Notes under the pieces: generated by a model
The model's input: only the letters and a program-made list of their open reading frames with translations
The model's database searches: none
Told to the model about the DNA's origin: nothing
Origin: Gentiana macrophylla
Taxonomy: Eukaryota; Streptophyta; Magnoliopsida; Gentianales; Gentianaceae
Assembly (NCBI GenBank): GCA_026214975.1
Contig: CM047813.1
Span: forward strand, 26,978,797 to 27,042,796
Direction of reading: 5' to 3'
Length of the DNA: 64,000 bases
In this document: positions 12,573-24,604 of the stretch, one piece after another
Numbering within the stretch: position 1 is the first letter of the stretch
How the letters are laid out: each line of letters opens with the position of its first letter
Made by a program: the position numbers and the translations under genes

Positions 12573-14719
12573 TGATGAGCTTAATTTACCCCTTCAAAAA
12601 TACAATTTAGAAAGGACTCGTAACCGTGGGTAAACCAACTCTCTAACCAGCAGAGTACCGGGTCGATTGTTAGAATAGCTACAGGAGTACGAGGTCGATC
12701 CCAAGAGAAATGTGGTTGTGAGTACCAAAGTGAACGTGTTTCTTAGTCTAGGCGATCAAAGTTGTTGGTTTGTTTATACTAAAGATAGAAAAGAAATAAA
12801 ATTAAACTACTTGGTTTTAAAAGACATAGCCGAACCATGATCAAAATAGTTAATTTCAACCCCACGGATAGACAAAACTGGAAGTGTGCATTATAACAAA
12901 TGAACTCTCACATTCAATCTCACGGGTGCGTGCTCCTAGTTCTGATGCTAAAATCTGAACAACTCTCCTTCAACATCCTATGTGAGGTTAACTAATTCTC
13001 CCTTTAGAAAACCGATTAATCTAACATGATTAAGTGCTGTGAGACGCTCCGTTTTCACAGAAAAACCTCGTTAAGAAAACAAGTCCGAAATTACTCGGTC
13101 GACGTTACTACCCCCGATACTCACCAATGTACTACACCGAACATCTTAACGAGAATGTGTCAAAGCAGTAAACCGAAGCTTTACCTAATCCATGGTCTGC
13201 CCGAAAGACTCCGTGAAACAACTTGTCATCGTTGGCTCAAGAACCACCCGAACTTCATAGTTCAACCCTGGGTCTAACACTAAATTACACTAATCTAAAC
13301 TACCACATTCAAGTTATTACGTTGATAATAATACATCGATGAGCGCGGGCCTGAATTCACGACCTAAAACCCGGTATGTTTTACCTCCCGATCTTAGAAC
13401 CCTTTTTCCCACACCACTCTCTTTGAACAACTCTCAAGAGTGATGTGTGTGATTTTTGACATAGGTTGTCAATCTAGCCCAAATCCGTTATAACAAGTTC
13501 TAAGACGTGCAATATGTGAGATATAACAATAAAAAGCACTACACACTCCCTATTTCATTTTCCAAGGGTTGATTTCACCAAATTTTACATGATTCGACTA
13601 TAATAAGTTTAGCTACTCATATATATATGTAGATATATAGATATTACAAGTAATCAGACTCACAAAATGTCATGGATTACACAGCGGGAAGTTTTACATA
13701 ATAGCCTTCACAATGCCGAATTCTATTAAAACCAAATTAAAACCTTAATCCAATCATTTGCCAGATTCTCGATACTTATATATATATATATATATATATC
13801 TATATAACAAAATGAAAGAAAACAAGAAAGAAAGAACGAAGAACGGAAACGATATTATAACGATAACTATTCGAAGAATTACAACTACAAATATATATAT
13901 CTATAGATATATATAGGCCCCAAAACATGAAAAATAGAAGGGAGAAGATGAAGAGGGAAGGGAGAAGAAAGGGGCAAAGTTTCTGATGAAATGAAGGCCT
14001 ATTTATAGATAAAACTGGACAGGCCGGATCGATCCGGGAAAGGGCCGGATCGATCCGGGAACAATAAAAAATATTATCCCAGGCTTATCCTCTGCAAAAC
14101 CATGTGCAAAATCATCATTATGTCGATTTTCAGTTACGCCGGATCGATCCGGGAAAGGGCCGGATCGATCCGGGACTGTAAAAAAACATCAGTTTTGAGC
14201 TGAAATTTGAAAAATTCATATATTGAGTTGTAGACCTCCGATTGACGTGATTCAAAATGCGTTGGAAATCTCTTTCAAAGATCTACAACTTTCATGAAGG
14301 ACACTTCTTCAGAAAATGCCTTTTTAATGAGCCATTTGTTCGTCGAAGATATAATTCGTTAGTGGTACCACTAACCACTGAGCCACTTGACCACTTAAGT
14401 TAGTGGCACACTCTTATATCCCTAAAAATACCTCTTTTAGGCCTCAAAACGTGTCATTACTCGGGATTTTGGTCAACCTATAATTCTGCAATAAACCACC
14501 AAAATACCAAACGTAAATCCGACACGACACTCCGGTTACTAAACCGGTACAAAAACTAATAAAAACTCATAAAAACACGATATTTTATAAAATATTCATG
14601 AATTATATATTTTTATGAAATTTAGGAATTAAAGACTCGAAATGATACAAAAGTGCTCAAAATGATATCAGAAACGGGGTGAAAAGTTATAAAAATAACA
14701 GTGAATTTTTCCGTCATCA
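12573..14719 (-). mobile_element. Solo LTR, relative of the non-autonomous family
   Basis: A 2.15 kb LTR with inverted ends (TGATGAGCTTAATTTACC and GGTGAATTTTTCCGTCATCA) and a perfect target duplicate CATAG at 12568-12572 and 14720-14724. It shares with the 2.2 kb LTR family the inner motif near the left end (12640-12720), the palindrome doublets (14024-14058, 14139-14173) and a block at 14215-14560. It differs elsewhere, so it is a sister family. On the minus strand a TATA box CTATAAATAGG (near 14003) follows the palindromes. A solo LTR is what unequal recombination between two LTRs leaves behind. Confidence 0.93.
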
Positions 14720-14724
14720 CATAG

Positions 14725-15900
14725 CACCCGTAAAGATGCGAGATTTTCTACGGTAATGCGGCCTTGCTGTATATTTGAATGTGGCATTCAGGATTGTACT
14801 CGGACTCATTGTCTAATGATATAATAGCTGCAACCTCGTCAGTGGTAGGGCAGTTGTATACGCGCTTGTCTAATTTAGGGGTGGTAGTTAAGCATAGCAT
14901 GTGCTCTACAAGGCTTCCGAGCTGCCGAGTTTGTTTCAAGAATAAAGTGTATGGGTTTGAAGCTAGAATGTCCATTAGTTTCATGGTAATGGGTTCACTG
15001 AAATGTGAGGATGATCTAACACGGTGATTTAGTTCAGAATCATTGTCGTAAAAGTAGAGTTGGATTCCTGAAGGATATTCAACGTTCTCATATAAACCTT
15101 GTAAATAATGTTATTATGTTAAACTTTGCCTTGTACTTTGAAAGTGTAAACGCCCTTGCTATTCTTCTGTAGTTCACGATCAGTTTTAGCTGAGAAAGTG
15201 GTGAAGGCGAAGTTATTATTATAGCTCCGAACTTTGCCTGGTCAGATTCGTCGGTGTACAAGGATACTAAAGAAGAAGGCAGTACCGACATAGTAAGGTT
15301 AACCTTGCCTCGGGAGCAGCAGAAGGATGGAGGTTCTAGATGGAATCATTTGGCGCTGCAGTCAGCACAGTTAGGAGCTGATTGTAAGATAGCGGCGATG
15401 TTGACTGCCTTAAGTTTAGGACGTGTGGATGAACTCCAAGTGTACACTGTATTCTTTCTCAGAGGATAAACAGAGTGGTCAATGTGTGCACGTGTGGAAA
15501 CTGTAGTGGTGTTTTGGATTTCGGGAGAGGCAAGGGCTACTAATGACTCGGTATGTGTTCTCACGTTACTCAATGTAGAGTATTCACCAATTTCATTTGG
15601 GACATTGTTAATAGTTTCTTGTACACTGTGACCGTGGGAGGATGTATTATTCTTTCTTACGTTGTACTGTAGACGCCTGCATTCTAGAAGAGCCTTTTTG
15701 GCTGCATGTTCCATTTCAGTATAAGCTAAACACCATTTGGCGTTTCTGTCTTGTCTAAACATGCGGTGAGTGAGTAGTGCACAATTGTGGACAAAATTCG
15801 GCACTGACTATCTTCTGGAAGGCCTTTTTTAAAGTAAGAGGTACAGAATGGGAGAATAGTACATTGTTTAGGCAATTTTGAAGTTAAGCTATTCCGGCCT
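14725..15900 (-). pseudogene. Helitron Rep N-terminal region, copy B
   Basis: The minus strand from about 15804 encodes CLAYTEMEHAAKKALLECRR, then a Cys-rich zinc-finger-like block (CADCSAK, then CCSRGKVNL near 15300), then CPTTDEVAAI (near 14850) and NPECHIQIYSK (near 14770). The CADC...FCC...GK and PTTxEVAA blocks are standard in plant Helitron Rep proteins ahead of the YDPLQY motif, which lies across the solo LTR at about 12560. Stops occur within it, so it is inactive. Copy A lacks this part. Confidence 0.8.
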
Positions 15901-16617
15901 TTTGAGTATGACGTAGTGAGAGTACCCTACCCTGGGAGACAGAATAAGTGAAGCAACAGTGAATAGCATGGAGATCAGCAAGAATATGGTAAGTTAGAGC
16001 GACCATATGCATAGTGAAATCTGTGGTAGCTTCTATTGGAATACAAGTTGGACAAAAGGATCGAACAATACAATAATCTAAACAACTTTATGTGTTTTAC
16101 TTTATGTATTTTGTGAAACGACATTACGAACCACAATCAAGGTTAAGACAAACTAAATATATATGATTTCAAATGGAGAACATCAAGCCTAGGTAAAGAA
16201 TACGATAAGAATACGAGAACAAAATATATGTATCTAGATATATGTCTGCATATGTATGGATATATAAACGTATATATATGTGAACATATATATATGTATG
16301 TGTGTATATATGTATATACATATACATACATATATGTATGTATGTAGTAATAAAGTAAATGTAAAATGTCTAAATGTATATATGTATAAGGTATATATTT
16401 AGTAATTAAATAAAGGTAGTGTGTCGCCGTAATTTGGAATTTGTAAATCATTAAATATTATGGGAAGGCAGAAGTAATAATATATACTTGTTATAATAAT
16501 GGGAACTTACTACAGAGAGATGAAGCAATATTGCCCTGTGTTGATGTGTTCGATAGATCTGGAGAATAACACAAGAAGACAAAATGAAGAAGTTAAAATA
16601 AACCTAATAAAGACCGA
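15901..16617. other. AT-rich Helitron leader, copy B
   Basis: Non-coding, rich in TATG/TATA tracts (16245-16345). From about 16080 it matches 1680-2240 of copy A. No convincing gene on either strand. Confidence 0.6.
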
Positions 16618-16908
16618 TTGAATTTGATAGAGGGCGTGGAGGAAGTGTACTCTCCCCCCATCCCAGCAAAGACTACTTGCCAGATTATTACCCATGATGA
16701 CATTGCCAAAGTTGGAGTGTATCCAAATTACATCGTTTTGGACCTGCTTCATGAGAGAAACCAGGTGAAAGCCATGCTGGAGGAAACAACTACTCAGAAG
16801 GCAATGTTCGCAGCTGAGAAAACAATGTACAGGAGCCTGTACGAAGACCAGAGGCTTGCCAAAACACTGAAGCCTAAGCTGGCTGCGTATGAGTTAGCAG
16901 CTGCTTAA
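16618..16908 (+). CDS. Unrecognised 96-residue open frame in Helitron flank
   Basis: An uninterrupted plus-strand frame, opposite to the Rep gene. It starts MNLIEGVEEVYSPPIPAKT, includes ITHDDIAKVGVYPNYIVLD, and ends in a charged helical segment (ERNQVKAMLEETTTQKAMF and on, closing in AAYELAAA). There is no transposon motif. Copy A keeps only the C-terminal half with a stop (2391-2563). It could be an exon captured from a host gene, which Helitrons often do, or chance coding. The predicted helix and reasonable composition favour a real ancestor. No function is proposed. Confidence 0.35.
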   Translation: MNLIEGVEEVYSPPIPAKTTCQIITHDDIAKVGVYPNYIVLDLLHERNQVKAMLEETTTQKAMFAAEKTMYRSLYEDQRLAKTLKPKLAAYELAAA

Positions 16909-17318
16909 CAGGCTGCCTATCAGGCCCAGAGCTCTAAAAATTGAGGGGTATGAAGGCCAGGGACAAACTGCAGGGTAGTATTAGTGTGCAGAAGTGTAGG
17001 AGTTTGAAGCATGTGCGTAGAAGTGTAGTAGTTATTTTGGCAGAAATCTAACCAAATTTTGAACCTTGTAATATAGGTAAGCTTTTCATATATCCAGCTT
17101 TTTTGGGGAGAAGTTAGATGAAGCTGGAGAAAATGTGAATGAAGAAGGAGTATGCATGTTCTGTGTAATCTCTATGGTGTGTTCTATATGGGAATGTAAA
17201 GTCAGTATCATGTAGTCGAAGCAAAATAACAACCCAAGGTATGTACCTCGATGGCCTTTTAATTGTCCTACAATTTGTAAAGTCATGAATGGAGTAAAGC
17301 GGTTCCTAGAAACAACTT
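16909..17318. repeat. Helitron-flank segment, copy B
   Basis: Matches 10170-10580 and shows the undisturbed sequence of the ATTAA insertion site (GCAGCTGCTTAACAGGCTGCC region, 16895-16916). Similarity to copy A stops near 17318, the right border of the duplicated block. I found no clear Helitron TC or CTRR terminus here. Confidence 0.65.
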
Positions 17319-17726
17319 TATTCGATGAGACCTTACCGTTACACGCCTATTCTCAAGGAACAGGTGGAGAAGCTATCGCAATCATTTGATGCGAACACGC
17401 TTGTGCCTGCCTGATGTCGATTGATCTGTGCGAGTGAGGAAACGAGGGCGCACAGGGCCATTACGACGTCGTTTAGAATTCCCAAAACCATGGCAGATCA
17501 GAAGCACAGAGGAGGAGGTGGAGGCGAGGAAAATATCGAGGACAACAAGGGGGGAGAGATGTAAAAAGAAGGGAGAGACCAAAAGAAAATGGGAAAGCCA
17601 TGGGGGAGATGAATAAAAAAGAATTAAAACAAAACGGATAAGACAAAAGAAGTAGACGACGAAGCATGCGCTGATAATCTGAACTACTACAATACTGATA
17701 TAGATTGAAGGAAGCACATCCCTAAC
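17319..17726. other. Gap between Helitron block and Harbinger relic
   Basis: Purine-rich DNA (17490-17600) with short frames on both strands that match nothing I know. A frame starting near 17489 (MADQKHRGGGGGEEN) could be a relic of the transposase N terminus, but there is no support beyond position. Confidence 0.4.
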
Positions 17727-18420
17727 ATGTCCGAGGCAATTTTTCAAGAAATCATTGATATATGTGGTTCTGAGTATCTACGAAAGCCAAACTCGGATGA
17801 CATTTCAAGATTGCTTCAAGTCGGTGAAGCTTGGGACTTTCCAGGAATGTTGGGTGAATGTTGGTGGTATCGGTTGCATGCATTGGAGGTGGAAAAATTG
17901 TACAACTGCTTGCAAAGGTATGTTAAGTGGTCACTATCATCAACCTACACTATTTTAGAAGCGGTAGCATCTTATAATTTATGGATTTGGCATGTATTCT
18001 TTTGGTTAGTGGGGTCTCATAATGATATCAATGTGCTAGAACGATCCCATGTGTTTTCTGGATTAACAAGAGGCGAAGGCCCTCCAGTTAACTGATCCAT
18101 TAATGGTCACAAGTACACTATGAGTTATTATCTAACTGATGAGATCTATCCTCCATGTGCGACATTCGTTAAATCAATTACATTGCCAATGAATCGTAAG
18201 ACCGGATATTTCACTGCTGCTTGAGAATCTTTATGAAAGGACGTTGAATGTGCATTTGGCGTGATACATGCAGGATTTGCAATTGTTCATGTTCATGCAT
18301 GATATTTTGACTATGCCACACTCAAGAAGATCATGTTGGCATGTGTTATCATGCAGAACATGTTTGTCTAAGATGAACAAGAACTTTACTCACAACCGAA
18401 TATCTTTGAATATGAACGAA
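17727..18420 (+). pseudogene. PIF/Harbinger transposase relic (HARBI1-like)
   Basis: The plus strand encodes the core of a PIF/Harbinger DDE transposase: GSEYLRKPN, LLQVGEAWDFPGMLG, then in another frame GCMHWRWKNC, then back to LEAVASYNLWIWHVFF, GSHNDINVLERS, GPPVN, INGHKYTMSYYLTDEIYPP, FVKSIT, KDVECAFGV and the LACVIMQNM block. In the family this enzyme cuts and joins DNA for cut-and-paste transposition. At least five in-frame stops and one frameshift pair show it is dead. The first catalytic Asp (in SIDCMHW of relatives) reads Gly here. The second (NDINVL) and the Glu of KDVE survive. No terminal inverted repeats were found nearby. Confidence 0.88.
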
Positions 18421-19935
18421 TCCCGTAAATTCCTCCGATTTCATTGTATCACGCACTCAAACTTCCGGATTTATGAATTTCATGAAATCCCTCGATGAGA
18501 TCAGAGATAGAGCAATGCATATATAGCCCAACATCAATATGATCTAATGGAACATCTATGGAATTTGTTTAGTCACGCATAATATGTGTCTGTTGTTGTT
18601 TTGAAATTGGGTGTCTTTTTCCGGTTTAGAAATAAATCTCGTGTTGTTTTTTCATTTATGTCGTTTTCATATTGAATCTTTGTATTGGTGTTCTTTCGAT
18701 ATGAATGTCACCTGTTAAGTCTTTTTAATAGAGCGTAATTTTTTTAATTGATGTTGATCACAACCATAAAACAAAGATTAATATTATCTTTTAGTTGCAA
18801 TGAAACACAACACTCACATTTATCCAAAGCTTACCAAGTTTTAGCAGTTCAATCAACTTACCAAGAACTACATGTAGTCATCACATATAGGTTTTATGAT
18901 AGCATACGAAGAAACAAACTCCATCATAAAATAACAACATGACATGAAGGAAATCAATTAATGAGCAAATGACTGGATTATTAAGCAATTTCAAACATTG
19001 CTAATCATACATTGCTAATCATACATTGCTTCATCTTGAGACTTTGCTTCCACATCTTTCCATACAACTAAAATGCAACCAGAGAGTGATCTTAGATCAT
19101 AGCATAAAAAACATAAAATGCAAAAACATATCATAAAATCCATGTCAAGTTTAATCTTATTCATCTCCATTTCACTTCATTGTGTATACGTTTTCTCTCT
19201 GTGCATTTGCCAAAAGTGTATTACCCTACTTCCAAACCCTAGGTTAGGTGGGGTTGCGAAGCTCTTACCGCGACTTCTATAACAAGACTAAAATCCCAAA
19301 ACAATCCAATAACTCCACAAATTATTTTTCAATTATTCACTAATTGTTTCCATTATAATATCACAACAATTGAAATACAAGAGTTATAACTATCTAACTT
19401 AATATGCACATCACGATCCATGACGTCCTATAATTTTTTCTTCCGATCTCGGTCATTGACATCGCCTATATTTTCATTCTTTAATTCCCTCGACCATCTA
19501 CGTGTATTTAATTATAAAATAGAAATAAAAAAGGACGAAAAGAAGCGAGACATCAGCAAAAATTAACGCTGGTATGAATCGTGTGTGAGATTAATATATA
19601 TGACACCTTAAAATTCATCTTTTAGTTATCTGAAAATAATTAACACAAATATTCAATTATAAATGCTTGCATAATACATACGTACGAGAATATGTGACAC
19701 ATAGCCCCCAAATCACAACTCAGTGATAAAATAGCGGGGGTATCGTAGTGCTTACCTAGCATTTGAGATGTGTGACATGTATTGACTTATCTCATCAAAG
19801 AAAAGTTTACAAACAGCCTTTGTAAATTGGACTATTCATGAATAATTTTTTACTTTTAAAAATATGAATAATTTTTTACGGGATAATCTTTTCACACAAA
19901 TTGACTCAAAATTAATTAATGTGGTTGATTAGTTT
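18421..19935. other. AT-rich intergenic DNA
   Basis: No open frame with recognisable motifs on either strand. A short direct repeat (CTAATCATACATTG, 18998-19028) is the only structure noticed. It may be old transposon DNA. Confidence 0.6.
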
Positions 19936-20507
19936 TGTTGAAACACAGAAAAGAAACTTGCAGTTTAAGAAAGATAAAACAGAAGCAATGCAAACACAAA
20001 GTATGGCGGATTGATAAAACACGTAAAACAAAGAGAACACGTTGATTTAACGTGGTTTTCGGCGTTGTGCCGACTTCTCTACGGACAAAAAGGAGATATA
20101 TTATCATGCACAAAGTTATAAGGTATTTCTCACAAAGTGAAAGACACACTCTTGAAAGACACACATTGCATTGATTACAACATTGGTATTTATAGGCACA
20201 AATCCCATAACCGCTAAAGATCTTTGTCGGAATTGTCATAAATACCCCGTGATGTGGACCCGAGCTCAAATATCCACCGATGAAACTCACTCAAACCGAC
20301 TTTCCCATTTGTAATCAATCGCCTGGATGTAGAACTCAATATACTCAATGAGACCAAACCGATCACGACTTCGAAAGAAAACTCACAAACGACTTTCACA
20401 GAATCGAATATACTTAACTCGATCGACCATCATTCTCGCCTTAGTTTCTTAGATTAGTTCTCGCCAGTTTATTCATCGCTTTAGAGATCAAGTCACCAAA
20501 ATCGACA
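19936..20507 (-). repeat. 3' LTR of the copia element
   Basis: 572 bp, bounded by TGTTGAAACACAG and ATCGACA. Bordered inside by a purine tract on the minus strand (GGGGTGGAGATT). It aligns with 32320-33010, which is about 120 bp longer through internal differences. Confidence 0.85.
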
Positions 20508-20599
20508 AATCTCCACCCCGACTTGAACTCTCATTCACAAATAATCGATGCATGTCATCGACGTACTTGTACCAAATGCATTCGTCAATGCCAGGATGT

Positions 20600-23500
20600 A
20601 CAATACCAGACTTCTCCACAGAATCCACTCAGTTGATCTACCCTCAAATGAGTATCCAGATTTCAGTTTACAAGCTTTGAATATTCGGCAAGTCCGCACA
20701 CAATCGAAACTTGCTCTGTTGAACTGGTTTAGTGAACATATCAGCAGGATTATCCTTGGTGCTGGTCTTCTTCACTACAACCCCGTTCTCATTTCTCGTA
20801 AAATGATACCTCACATCAATATGCTTGGTTCTCTCATGATGAACCCGATCCTTAGCTAAAAAATTGCACTCAAATCGTCACAATAAATCTCGACTTGATC
20901 TTGATGTAGCCCCAAATCACCGACAAGTCCTTCAACCAGATACCTCATTGGCTACTTTAGTAAGAGCCATATACCCACCTTTCATGAGTTGATAAAGCCA
21001 CTTTGTTTGCTTGAAGAATTGCTTACCATCGACAACCGAATTTCCCAATGTGAAAACATAACCATTCATAGATTTTCTCATCGTCCCACATCACCTACAT
21101 AATCGGCATTACATTGCTTCGTGATCGCTTCTTGAGTATCACCTCCATAAATGAGACCAACATCAGCTTTACCTCTAAGGTACCTGAACATTCATTTCAC
21201 AGATTTCCAGTGATCTTTTCCAGGTTGAGCCATAAACCTGCTGATAACACTGACTTCCTGAGCGAGATCAGGCCTAGTGCACACCATGGCATACATCAGA
21301 CTGCCAACTGCACTAGCATAGGGAACTCTTGACATGTGTTCCTTCTCCTCTGTTGATTGTGAAACAAAAACTGACAAATGAACATTTGATGCCATATGAG
21401 TATCTATTGGCTTAGCAGCTGACATGCCAAACTTTGACAAAATCTTCTGTATATAGCCCTGTTGAGATAAAAACAGCTTTATTCTCGACTTCTATCTCTT
21501 CGAGATCTCCATCCCTAAATTTTTCTTGGTCGCACTCTAAATCCTTCATTTTAAACTCAAGACTCGAGAAGGTCTTTCGAGATCTCGAACATCGACTTTT
21601 TATTGCAACTATCTGCATGTCATCCACATATAACACAAGATAGATGAATGATATATCTTCCAACTAATCTGTTGTAAACACAACAATCATAAGGACTTTT
21701 GCAAGAACATCGTCCTGGAGCTTGCTTCACCCATACAAGGACTTCTTCAAGTTACACACAAAATCTTCCTTACCAGAACTTGGATACCCTTTGGTTGAGT
21801 CTTGTATATCTCTTTGTCTACCTCACCATGTAGAAAAGTCGTCTTCACATCTAATCGCTCAAGTTCTAAGTCCTGCTATGCACCATTGCTAGTAACACTC
21901 GATTGAAGTATGTCCGACCACTGGTGAGAATATCTCATCAAAGTCCGCCCCTTCTTTCTGACTGAACCCTCTTGCAACCAAACGTGCTTTATACTTAACT
22001 CCTTCTGCCTCAGTTATCCCTTCATTCTTCTTGGAGATCCATTTGCAAGTAACAACTCTCATATTAGCTGGATGTTTAACTAGATCCCAAGTCTGATTCT
22101 TCAGTAATGACTCCATTTCATCTCCTATGGCAGCAAGCTATTGAGATGCTTCAGAACATGTCACTGCTTGCCTATAAGTAGAAGGTTCAAAACCATCCAC
22201 TTCTTCTGCAACTTGAAGTGCGTATCCAACCATATCATCAAACCCATACCTCTTGGGAGGTACCCCAACATTGGATCTTCTAGCTCTCTGCGACAGCTTA
22301 TAATGTCTTCGACCCACATTCTCAGTTTGATGCTCAACTGACATTTGCTCAGCTGACTGGCTTGGATAAAGTTATGGTTCAGTAACTAGATCAAATGAAA
22401 ACTGACTTGGATTAGTTGATTGTTTCATTCCTACCGACTCCATCTGAAACTCCACCTTACTCTCAGTTTTCTCAGTTTCAGCACTGGTTTCAGTTTTAGT
22501 TATCCTCCCCACTGATGAACTGAGCATAGAATTTTCATCAAAATCAGATCTTTGTTGAGAATTACTCGTTTTCAGCGATGACCAAATTCTATAACCCTTA
22601 ACTCCATCACCATACCCCACAAACACTCCTTTCTTGGCCCATGGTTCCAGTTTACCTTCACTGACATGATAGTAAACCGTGCTTCCAAATACCCTTAGAA
22701 CTGAGTACTCAGCAGGCTTGTCTGACCACATCTCAACTGGTGTTTTGAGATTGATCCTCAATGTGAGGACTCACGATTATGTAGCAAGTCGTAAGCAACG
22801 TGACTGTGCCTAAAATCTTCTTGACAAACCAAAGACATGAGAGCATGCATTGCTCTCTCCGTAAGAGTTTGATTCATTCTTTCACCACACCATTTTGCTT
22901 TGAGAGTATTCCTGATCGTATGATGTCCGTAATACCCTCATTTCTCGCACAACTCATCAAACTCATTCCAAAGATAATTCTAGACCATTATCTCAGTATG
23001 AAGCCTCTTGATCTTCTTCCCCAATCGATTTTCAATCTGAGCCTTCCATTGCATGAAGCTCTTGAATGCCTCGCTTTTGTGTTTCATCATCACTACCCAT
23101 GTCATCCTTGAATAGTCATCAATAAAGGACACAAAATATATGTGATCACCCAATGACTCCACCTTGATGGCCCCCAACAATAAGAATGAATGTAATCAAA
23201 TGACGACTTTGTGTTTTGTACCTCTTTTGAGAACTTGCTCCTATGAGGCTTCCCAAACACACAATGCTCACAAAAGTCCGTGATGCTTGACCTTACACTC
23301 CTCAAGAAGATCTTTACGAGAAGAACTCGCATCCCTTTTCACCCATGTGACCCGAGCCTCATGTGCCCACGCTTTGTAAGTCAGGGATCGATGAATCTCA
23401 ACAGATGCCACAACAATCGAACCAACAACAACTAACCCTTGTAGTATATACAGGGTCCTTTCTTGACTCCCTTGAGAATCTCAATTGAGTTTTTATAGAC

Positions 23501-23842
23501 ACTCGCTTTCCATTTCCCCTTAAAAATGAATCCCATGTCGTCTAAATAACCGAGAGATACCAAGTTTTTGGTCATTTATGGAACATGTCTAACTTCACTC
23601 AGTTTACAGAATCTTCCATCCTCTGTTCTCAACTGAACTGAGCAAATCCTAACTACCTTGCAGACCTTGTTGTTTGCCATAGATATATGACCACCATCTA
23701 TCTGCTGATAACTTGAGAACCACTCTCTGTGAGGGCAAATATGAAAGGATGCCCCAGAGTCCAGAATCCACACATCAGTTTGATGTGCTGACTCTCCTAC
23801 CACTAGAACCATATCCTCATTTGAGTCATGCTCAGCTGCCAC
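20600..23842 (-). pseudogene. Copia pol: protease, integrase, RT, RNase H, broken
   Basis: On the minus strand: protease with WILDSGASFHICPHREW (23842-23576, catalytic DSG present); the pre-integrase zinc block with CEHCVFGKPHRSKF (near 23270); integrase core with FIDDYSRMTWV (near 23120); the integrase tail block WSDKPAEYSVLRVFG (near 22730); RT with NQTWDLVK, CKWISKK and YKARLVARGFSQKEGADF (22116-21889); the RT active site YVDDM (near 21625); the block PYASAVGSLMYAMVCTRPDL (near 21330); and the RNase H tail NPADMFTKPV (near 20740). Pol enzymes copy element RNA into DNA and insert it. Frameshifts and stops between almost all blocks make it inactive. Confidence 0.9.
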
Positions 23843-23849
23843 AGTAGCT

Positions 23850-24604
23850 GTGCCAGAACTGTTCTCTTACTGTTTCTTTCTCTTTGAACAATTGGACTTC
23901 CAATATCCCTGATCCTACAGTAATTACAAACATCTGTGGATTTAGGGTCTTTGGACCTTGCCTTCTTGGAATTTTTTTTCTTTCTAGACTGACCATGCTC
24001 TTTTCCACTGATGTTCATCGACTACTAGTCCAAAGAAATGATTGTCTCCACTCCACCGCCTTATGTCTCACTCCCTGCATGTAAAAGTGACCTTACATCC
24101 TCTAAAGCAATCAGTATCCTTCCCAACCATGAAGGATCGCACAAAGTTTCATAGGAAGTCGGGTAATGAAACCAGCAAAATCAAAGCAGCATCTTCATCC
24201 TCAATCTTAACATCAATATTCCTGAGATCAAGTAATTGTGTTCTACTGATCAAGATGATCTCTCAAATAAGTCCCCTCATGCATCCTCGGGCTGAATAGC
24301 CTCGGCTTCAGCAACAACTTGTTGGTCAATGACTTAGTCATATACAGGCTTTCAAGCTTTAACCATAACTTGGCAGCTGTGTCTTCCTCAGCAACTTCTG
24401 TGATAACATCATCAGACATGAACAACACGATGGTTGAATGTGCTTTCTCCTCCAAACTAGCATAATTTGCTTGAATTGGCATCCCTTTTATCGATAAAAA
24501 GAGTCCACAATCTTTGATGCTTTAACAAGGCCCACATCTTGATTTTGCACAAATCGAAATCTGTTCCTCCTCAAATTTATCAATCTTTACGTTCATTGTT
24601 TGAT
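23850..24604 (-). pseudogene. Copia gag relic
   Basis: The minus strand just inside the nested insertion reads MNVKIDKFEEEQ, then after a shift a WALLKHQ-like block, then IQANYASLEEKAHSTIVLFM, AKLWLKLESLYMTKSL and TNKLLL: the usual start and core of copia Gag. The zinc knuckle survives only as CNYC (near 23915); its His and last Cys are lost. Gag would form the particle shell. Several shifts and stops are present. Confidence 0.82.

Noticed and set aside
17428..17747. Overlapping frames on both strands near 17.5 kb
   Set aside because: Low-complexity purine/pyrimidine DNA; no conserved block.
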